DNA of 11,041 nucleotides from Acidobacteriota bacterium (GTDB taxonomy: Bacteria; Planctomycetota; Phycisphaerae; WQYP01; JAJZKJ01), in contig JAJZKJ010000035.1 of assembly GCA_021804195.1 (NCBI GenBank), positions 1 to 11,041 of the forward strand, read 5' to 3'. This document shows, piece by piece, positions 5,762-11,041 of this stretch. Below the pieces are notes generated by a model. The model worked only from the letters and a program-made list of their open reading frames with translations. It was not told the origin of the DNA and made no database searches. Each line of letters begins with the position of its first letter. The first letter of the stretch is position 1. The position numbers and the translations under genes were made by a program.

Positions 5762-7161
5762 TGCGCTACGGTCAACCACAATCTGATTTTCTTACCGGCC
5801 CGGCGGGCGGCACGCGGCGGGCCTTTACGCTGATCGAGATGCTCGTGGCGCTGGCGATCCTCGTGATCATGATGGGAGCGATCGGGGAGGTGTTTCATCT
5901 CGCCGGCCACAGCGTCCGCTTCGGCCAGGCCACTCTCAGCACCATGGCCCAGGTGCGGGTGATTGAACATCAAATCTCAACCGACTTTCATGAGATGGAT
6001 ACCAACGGCTTTCTGGTGATCCGCCAGCGGAACTACGTGCCATCGTGGGATCCAAACTCCGTCCAATACAATCCGGGCGATGAGGTGGCTGTGGGCGGCG
6101 CCGTCTACATCTGCACCTCGCCGAATGTCTCCAAAGCGGGTAACAATCCGCAGACGCTCGCCCAAAAAAGCATCGATTGGCGGCCACTCGGCAACACCGA
6201 AATCCCCATCTGGCGGGCCGATCAGATATCGTTTATTGCTGATGGCAATTTTCACAGTCGCGCCGGGAACACGCAGGGTGCAACCAATACACTGCTGTCC
6301 TCCAATAGTGCCCTGATCTGGCTGGGACAGATGGCGGTGTCGTATGGCAATACGGGCAGCCCGACCCTGCTTGATGCTGCGAACGCCGCCACAACGTCGA
6401 CTAAATTGGGCTGGCCCGCTTATTTCCCCGAAGGAACTTCAAGCGGCGGCACGTACGTCCAGCCCGGCACGCCGCCCACCGGCCTGACCGCCGGCTCACT
6501 TACCCTCGGCCGCGCCGTGATGCTGCTGGTTCCCAACAATCTCACGCCGCAGGGTACTCCCAGCACCGGGAACGAGAATCTGATCACCGGGATTGGCCCC
6601 GCGGCCACGGGGAATGCAAGTTACGGCACGGGATCAGTGCCGGTCTACGCCACTTCCAGCCGCCTTGATGCCATCGAATACAGTGCAGCCCAGGCGATCG
6701 CTTACGCCACTTCGCAGGCCGCATCCAATGCGTTGGGGAATGTGGCCGACAATTTCTGCTTCCGCTATTCAACCGTGCAATCACCGGGGGATGCCAGCGT
6801 GGCGGGCCCGATTGCGGGGGCGTTTCGCATGCAGCCGATCCTGATGCCGGGCGTCTGCAGCTTTGCGGTGGATGTGGGCTCAACGTCATCCAATGAGTAC
6901 TCAACAAGCACCTCCACCACCACCATCCCGCAAACTCTTTATTGGTTCGGCCCCGACGCTATCACGCCGGGGTCCACGGGAACCGCCGGGCCCGTCATCG
7001 GCGGCGATGGAAGCCACAGGGATAACGACGTCTTCGTCTTTACCCCGGCCAATAAACAGGCGTGGCCCGTGGCCCTGCGCATCACCTATCTGGTGACCGA
7101 CCCGGCCGATCAATTGAACGGCCCGCTGACCGTAACCCAGATTGTTCACCTGCCGCAGTAA
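5761..7161 (+). CDS. gspJ: GspJ-like minor pseudopilin with a CBM5/12-like insert
   Basis: A 466-aa prepilin-like protein of the GspJ/PulJ type. The leader ends TRRA with cleavage before F22 (A|FTLIEMLVALAILVIM) and Glu26 as mature Glu5. The residue before the cleavage site is Ala21, not the usual Gly. A GspJ-like helix (GQATLSTMAQVRVIEHQIS, 55-73) follows. Residues 95-145 then have the spacing of a chitin-binding type 3 (CBM5/12) module: W96, Y103, GDEV 106-109, GGAVYIC 112-118, NNP 128-130 and W140-RPLG. The remainder is Gly/Ser/Thr-rich. Usual GspJ is ~200 aa. The start at 5761 shares a base with the gspI stop (TGATG) and lacks a good ribosome site, so reinitiation is likely. In known systems GspJ belongs to the tip complex with I and K. 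The CBM call is by eye and could be coincidental. Confidence 0.8.
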   Translation: MRYGQPQSDFLTGPAGGTRRAFTLIEMLVALAILVIMMGAIGEVFHLAGHSVRFGQATLSTMAQVRVIEHQISTDFHEMDTNGFLVIRQRNYVPSWDPNSVQYNPGDEVAVGGAVYICTSPNVSKAGNNPQTLAQKSIDWRPLGNTEIPIWRADQISFIADGNFHSRAGNTQGATNTLLSSNSALIWLGQMAVSYGNTGSPTLLDAANAATTSTKLGWPAYFPEGTSSGGTYVQPGTPPTGLTAGSLTLGRAVMLLVPNNLTPQGTPSTGNENLITGIGPAATGNASYGTGSVPVYATSSRLDAIEYSAAQAIAYATSQAASNALGNVADNFCFRYSTVQSPGDASVAGPIAGAFRMQPILMPGVCSFAVDVGSTSSNEYSTSTSTTTIPQTLYWFGPDAITPGSTGTAGPVIGGDGSHRDNDVFVFTPANKQAWPVALRITYLVTDPADQLNGPLTVTQIVHLPQ

Positions 7162-7170
7162 TCGGCGGTA

Positions 7171-7176
7171 AGGAGG
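7171..7176 (+). promoter_or_regulatory. Strong ribosome binding site of gspK
   Basis: AGGAGG, 7 nt before the ATG at 7184, is the best Shine-Dalgarno match in the window. The gene therefore has its own strong initiation, unlike the coupled I and J genes just before it. Confidence 0.75.
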
Positions 7177-7183
7177 ATTTGTT

Positions 7184-10100
7184 ATGAATATCCGAAGACA
7201 AAAATACGAAATTCACAATCGCCGCGGCATGATTCTGCTGCTGGTGGTGGCGGTGCTGGTGCTGCTGGCCCTGATGGGGACAGTCTACATTCTAACCGCC
7301 AGTACCGATAAGCAGGTTTCCTACGCCTCCAACGATCAGGCCAATCTCAATTATGCCACGCAGGGGATGCTCTCGATTGTCCGGGCCGATATTCTTAACA
7401 CCACGCTCGGCCCGAATGGAGCACTGGCGTTGGGCAGCCAAACCCCGGCGCGGGTCTGGACCGGGCCCGATCTGGGCTACGTGGCCAACGGCGTGATCGG
7501 AACGCCGGTGAGCGGCACGCCCGCGAGGCGGTTTGAAGACTTCGCCGGCACGGTCAGTGCGCCCTCGGCACCATCAGGCCAGGAGATCGCCTCCCAGCCG
7601 TGGCTTTGCAGCGCCATGCCTTTTGAACCCAATACGACCTACGCCCCCGGCACGACCCTCATGGCATCATTGGCCAGCACACAGCCATTGAGGGTTCCGC
7701 CAACGCTGAGCGAGGAGGTGTACGGCGGCGGCGGCCAGAGGTCGTATGGCGCCTACACGCCCCTGATCAGTTATCTCACGCCCTACCTTTACGACCCAGC
7801 AGATGGGCAATATGACCTGGGCTACAACAGCGCTCAGCTCGGCACAGCCAGCGGCGCCACCATCGACGTCCCCAACGCCTCGGTCGTCATGCCCGGCTCC
7901 CGCTACAATCCCACCGAGGCGGAGGTAGGTAATAATCCGCTTGTCCCCTTCGGCACACTCGACGCCATGTGGAATCTGCTGCCGTACAGTTCTCCCAACG
8001 GCACCCATTTCCGCTTTGCCGTGCGCATCATGGATACCTCCGCCATGATGAATGTGAATACGGGGTGGATTGTCAACGCCACCTCGCCGCAGCCATCGCC
8101 GAATAATGTTTACTACGCCCCGGCCGGCGCCGCGATGGCGGCATATCCTCTTTACGCCCTACCGGGAACATATAACACGGGCGATAACCCCTCCACCATG
8201 CAAGAGGCAAATCAGACGCCGCGTACTCGCGCCGGAAGCTACAACCCGCCATCCTACGACCTGCTCGACTGGCAGAACGCCCTTGCAAATTACGAAGCTC
8301 AAGGCATGCCCTATACGGCCACCGCCACCAACACCAATACAGAGCACCTGAGCCTCTACGGCGCAGGCACCGAATTGCAATGGCTCGCCTACGGTGGCGC
8401 TGGAGGCCAATTCGGCCTCCTCGCCCCCAACCGCCTCAGCTCGCAGGCGCCCCTCACCCCGCAGATGCCCAACACCTTCGGAACGGGGACAAGCGGCTAC
8501 GGCACCGGCTACCAGGATTTCTACACCACCTATTCCTGGAGCCGCCAATATGCGTCGTATAACCCGGGAACCACCGTGACCAGCCTTTCACCCTCCGGCG
8601 GCCAACTTTACCCCTCGCGCGTGAATCTCAATGCGGATATCAGCCCCGGCAACGCCACCCAGATCGGCACGCTTGCTTCGCAGATCGGCTCAGCACTCCT
8701 GACCTGTGGCTATCAGCAGGACCATGCGTGGGCCTACGCCATCAATTATCTGGACTATCGATACGTGGCCCAAAGCCCGGCATCGCTGTACGGCAGTTCG
8801 CTCACCTATTACAACGGCACGACGCCGGTAAGCGCCACGCTCACAGGCACTACCGCTCCCAGCGGCGTGGCGCTGATCGCCAATGCCCTGCAACCGTTCG
8901 TCAATGAGTTTGAGGTCACGCTGCACAACGGCGGCGGCAGCATCACCGTTACCGGCTACGGTGTGGAGCTTTACAACCCGTACAGCGTCCCGGTCAACAT
9001 CAGCGGGTGGCAGATCCAGTTTCTCACCGGCGCCACATCCGAAGGTACCTACCCCATTCCCGCAGGCACATCCATCGGGGCTGGCCAATATCTGGTGATT
9101 GACAACGGAAATGTGCCAAATCCCCAGGGAACACCCCTCACCGGTTCGGTTAGTCCCAGCGCGCTTTCCCCGCAGAGCAACACGGTCGTGCTCGAGGCCC
9201 CCTGCCCCAATCTTCCCTCGCTCGCCGGCATCAGCGCCGGCTTCGGAGCCGTGGATGCAACGGAATATAAGGTGGCGACAACCCCACCCAGCGGCACCTC
9301 ATACATCGACATTTCAAGGTCGGACAGTGGCCAGGGTTACGCGGATGCCAGAGGCGGCCCCATACCGGTAACGCCCACCGCTGCAACGACAGGTATCACC
9401 TTGGGTGCGGTGAATTCGCTCAGCAACGGCAGCACCGGCACGGCCGTGCCGCTGTATAACCGCGCGGCGGGCGACCCGGTTGAACCCGCCTTCAGCCCGG
9501 CCACGGCCAACTATCAGATATTGAATTGGGCCGACGCCAACTGCATTGCCCGTGAATGCAGCACGGAATCCAACGGCGCCATCGATCCCATCACCTGGCG
9601 GCTCGGAGCGGGGGCCACCACCCTTCCCGCCGAGGTCAAGACCAATATTGCGAACTTCCACGTGCTGGACCCAACCTTCCAGCCGGTCGGAGGAAGCGCC
9701 GCGACGGAAGAAGCGTTCGCCCAAGTCTATTTCGACTTCCCGTTTGATCCGCGGGCGGCACTCACTTCCGTTGATATGCCGACCACCGGGGTTGTACCGC
9801 CCAATGTCCTCACCATGTTCTCGCTTAACGCCCGGGCGGATAATCCGGCGGCCACACCCGTGGGGCTGGCATATTCCAGCCTGCTCACCCGCACGCCCGG
9901 CCTCATCAACGTCAACACCGCCGGCGAAGTACCGCTCTATGATGCCATCTACGACGCAGCGGTCAGCGTTGCGGGCACCACCAAGGGCCCCGTCTTCGAC
10001 AGCCAACTTGTCGCCGATGCCATCGCCTACCGCGACCGCCTTGCCGCCCAGACAGCGTTCCCCATCTTTTCATCCACCGGCGGGACGGGCACGAGCGGGG

Positions 10101-10636
10101 GCACGGTGACTGCAACCGGCGCCACCCCGGCCTATGACACCTACCCCGGCTACAACATCAAATCCGCGGGGGATCTGCTGCTGGCCTGGCTACCGGAACT
10201 GGAAACCATCAGCCCGAATCCCACCAGTTTTCTCCAGCGCGATGAGCTCTGGGCCGACTGCGCCAATAATTTCTGCGTGCACAGCGATTCGTTTGCCGTC
10301 TACGGCCTCGTGCAGGCCATTCGGCTCAATCCGAATTATGTCTCCAATGGCGGTCTTCCCGGCGCCGCCGACTGGTACAGAGCCAGCCAGGAAACGCCGT
10401 ATAACCATCTCGCCGCCGGCTATGGTGGAGTGTATCTGGCGCCGCGGCTCATCGCGCCAACCTCTTCCGTTACCGTCGGGATCGGCACGGCTTCGAGGAC
10501 GATCATCCCGGAATTCATACTGGAAGGGCAGCGGCGGTTCGTGGCCATCGTGGACAGCTCGTACAGCACGCCCAACAACGGCACCGGGACTTCCCCGGCA
10601 CCCAAGATCGTCGCCATGAAAATCCTGCCGCAATAG
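7184..10636 (+). CDS. gspK: Giant GspK-like tip pseudopilin with a lamin-tail-like domain
   Basis: A 1150-aa protein with a GspK-type N-terminus: basic leader ending NRRG, cleavage before M16, and a hydrophobic helix (16-39) with Leu20 where other pseudopilins have Glu5, which is normal for GspK. GspK family landmarks follow: IMDTSAMMNVNTG (282-294), RVNLN (479-483) with INYLDYR (520-526), INVNTAGEVPLYDAI (908-922) with an AIAYRDR helix after it, and NIKSAGDLLLAW near 990-1005. In between, at about 570-645, a beta domain with NEFEV, VELYNPY (594-600), NISGW (605-609) and AGQYLVIDNG (633-642) matches the lamin tail (LTD) pattern. Usual GspK is ~330 aa. GspK caps the pseudopilus in known systems. 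The start is set by AGGAGG at 7171-7176. It is the last gene of the operon. The large size and the LTD-like insert could give an added binding surface; that is inference. Confidence 0.85.
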   Translation: MNIRRQKYEIHNRRGMILLLVVAVLVLLALMGTVYILTASTDKQVSYASNDQANLNYATQGMLSIVRADILNTTLGPNGALALGSQTPARVWTGPDLGYVANGVIGTPVSGTPARRFEDFAGTVSAPSAPSGQEIASQPWLCSAMPFEPNTTYAPGTTLMASLASTQPLRVPPTLSEEVYGGGGQRSYGAYTPLISYLTPYLYDPADGQYDLGYNSAQLGTASGATIDVPNASVVMPGSRYNPTEAEVGNNPLVPFGTLDAMWNLLPYSSPNGTHFRFAVRIMDTSAMMNVNTGWIVNATSPQPSPNNVYYAPAGAAMAAYPLYALPGTYNTGDNPSTMQEANQTPRTRAGSYNPPSYDLLDWQNALANYEAQGMPYTATATNTNTEHLSLYGAGTELQWLAYGGAGGQFGLLAPNRLSSQAPLTPQMPNTFGTGTSGYGTGYQDFYTTYSWSRQYASYNPGTTVTSLSPSGGQLYPSRVNLNADISPGNATQIGTLASQIGSALLTCGYQQDHAWAYAINYLDYRYVAQSPASLYGSSLTYYNGTTPVSATLTGTTAPSGVALIANALQPFVNEFEVTLHNGGGSITVTGYGVELYNPYSVPVNISGWQIQFLTGATSEGTYPIPAGTSIGAGQYLVIDNGNVPNPQGTPLTGSVSPSALSPQSNTVVLEAPCPNLPSLAGISAGFGAVDATEYKVATTPPSGTSYIDISRSDSGQGYADARGGPIPVTPTAATTGITLGAVNSLSNGSTGTAVPLYNRAAGDPVEPAFSPATANYQILNWADANCIARECSTESNGAIDPITWRLGAGATTLPAEVKTNIANFHVLDPTFQPVGGSAATEEAFAQVYFDFPFDPRAALTSVDMPTTGVVPPNVLTMFSLNARADNPAATPVGLAYSSLLTRTPGLINVNTAGEVPLYDAIYDAAVSVAGTTKGPVFDSQLVADAIAYRDRLAAQTAFPIFSSTGGTGTSGGTVTATGATPAYDTYPGYNIKSAGDLLLAWLPELETISPNPTSFLQRDELWADCANNFCVHSDSFAVYGLVQAIRLNPNYVSNGGLPGAADWYRASQETPYNHLAAGYGGVYLAPRLIAPTSSVTVGIGTASRTIIPEFILEGQRRFVAIVDSSYSTPNNGTGTSPAPKIVAMKILPQ

Positions 10637-10657
10637 CGGCAGGCGGCTGCGCCGCCC
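10626..10657 (+). terminator. Tandem hairpins at the operon end, weak terminator candidate
   Basis: Two perfect hairpins abut at the gspK stop. The first is TGCCGC-AATA-GCGGCA (10626-10641), whose loop and stem contain the TAG. The second is GGCGGC-TGC-GCCGCC (10642-10656). Neither is followed by a T-run, so a standard intrinsic terminator is not shown. The second hairpin is also part of repeat unit A. Confidence 0.35.
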
Positions 10658-10677
10658 GTCCTCAGCGATCCTCTGCG
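10642..10677. repeat. Dispersed repeat unit A (right copy)
   Basis: Positions 10658-10677 are the exact reverse complement of positions 1-20 of the window, next to the same GC hairpin (10642-10656). The unit starts 6 nt after the gspK stop. Confidence 0.8.
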
Positions 10678-10745
10678 TCCCCTGCGGTTAAACCGGTTTT
10701 TCCCTCGGCGGTTAATAAGGTTTTAACCGCAGAGATTCGCAGAGG
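10670..10745. repeat. TTAACCGCAGAG-type inverted repeat pair
   Basis: CCTCTGCG...CTGCGGTTAA (10670-10691) faces TTAACCGCAG...CGCAGAGG (10723-10745), an imperfect 22-bp inverted repeat. A further GCGGTTAA at 10708-10715 pairs perfectly with TTAACCGC at 10723-10730 across a 7-nt loop. The same CTCTGCGGT motif occurs at 300-308 and 416-424. The TTAACCGCAGAGG(A)CGCAGAG sequence type is a dispersed intergenic repeat known from PVC and other genomes. Confidence 0.75.
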
Positions 10746-10754
10746 TTTTGGGGG

Positions 10755-10771
10755 GCGGGCGTCTCGCCCGC
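10755..10771. repeat. GC-rich hairpin in the downstream flank
   Basis: GCGGGCG-TCT-CGCCCGC, a perfect 7-bp stem with a 3-nt loop. It resembles the hairpin in the gspF-gspG gap (CGGGCGA-ATG-TCGCCCG), which suggests a family of small palindromes. No T-run follows. Confidence 0.55.
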
Positions 10772-10794
10772 TTCGGGAATTTCTCCGCGGTCTC

Positions 10795-10911
10795 CGCGGC
10801 TCCGCGTGAGATATTGAATCACGCTGGCGCGTGATGTAAGTGCTTTTTAATCACGCCAAGAAAGAAAGACGCTAAGATTCCGTCAGTAAATCTGTCCGCT
10901 TTATTGCATCG
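10795..10911. repeat. Dispersed repeat unit B (right copy)
   Basis: About 117 bp matching the reverse complement of 119-232, with the palindrome ATCACGC-TGGC-GCGTGAT near 10818-10835. It has no coding potential. Units occur in the order A then B on both flanks although each is individually inverted, so this is not one continuous inverted repeat. Confidence 0.8.
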
Positions 10912-11041
10912 TCTTCGTGTTCTTCGGTAAACGTCCGGCGAAGGGCAGTGGGAGGGGGTGTGGCCTGGCGGGGTGATGTACGGTGGCAGCCGGGGTTGGC
11001 GTGCCAGGGCGCCGACTGCGGTGGGCGGGCGGAAGATTGAA
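10912..11041. other. Downstream end of the window, nothing recognised
   Basis: GC-rich sequence with no convincing reading frame on either strand, no tRNA-like structure and no repeat shared with the rest of the window. The next gene must lie beyond the edge. Confidence 0.45.

Noticed and set aside
680..7161. Type IV pilus or competence pilus operon instead of T2SS
   Set aside because: The F-G-H-I-J-K order, the GspK-type protein without Glu5 and the GspG-like C-terminal loops fit a T2SS better. A pilus-like surface role is still not excluded because the motor and pore genes are not seen.
9314..10006. Minus-strand 230-codon frame opposite gspK
   Set aside because: It lies wholly within gspK, is a typical GC-rich antisense shadow and shows no recognisable motif.
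1..10911. The operon as the cargo of a transposon bounded by terminal inverted repeats
   Set aside because: The units occur in A-B order on both flanks rather than mirrored, there is no transposase or target-site duplication visible, and the sequences look like dispersed intergenic repeats.

Overview
The window holds one rightward operon of seven genes (680-10636) that encodes the inner-membrane platform protein and the full pseudopilus set of a type II secretion system (T2SS): GspF, two GspG-like pseudopilins, and GspH-, GspI-, GspJ- and GspK-like proteins, in the canonical F-G-G-H-I-J-K order. The genes are tightly packed, with ATGA or TGATG overlaps at three junctions and gaps of 22-52 nt at the other three, so they are probably co-transcribed and partly translationally coupled. 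The ATPase (GspE), secretin (GspD), GspC/L/M and prepilin peptidase are not in this window.

The organism is most likely a GC-rich member of the PVC group, probably Planctomycetota (Phycisphaerae-like). This rests on the pseudopilin N-termini of FTLIELLVVISIIAILIAIL type, a GspF with a Lys-rich linker, the very long pseudopilins, and dispersed intergenic repeats of the TTAACCGCAGAG type. It is an inference from sequence style; there is no marker gene here.

Region by region: 1-679 has no gene and is packed with repeats, including units shared in inverted orientation with the downstream flank and a ~90 bp direct duplication. 680-1999 is gspF. 2052-4021 holds two GspG-like major pseudopilin genes. 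4062-7161 holds gspH, gspI and gspJ. 7184-10636 is a giant gspK. 10637-10911 is repeat-rich and contains hairpins, and 10912-11041 shows nothing recognisable.

In characterised T2SSs, GspE and GspF drive assembly of a GspG fibre capped by the H-I-J-K minor pseudopilins, which pushes folded exoproteins through the secretin. The unusual point here is that all pseudopilins are about twice to several times the usual length. Two of the tip subunits also carry what look like grafted domains: a CBM5/12 (chitin-binding type 3)-like segment in GspJ and a lamin-tail-like beta domain in GspK. This suggests an elaborated pseudopilus tip that could bind polysaccharide or substrate. That functional reading is inference.
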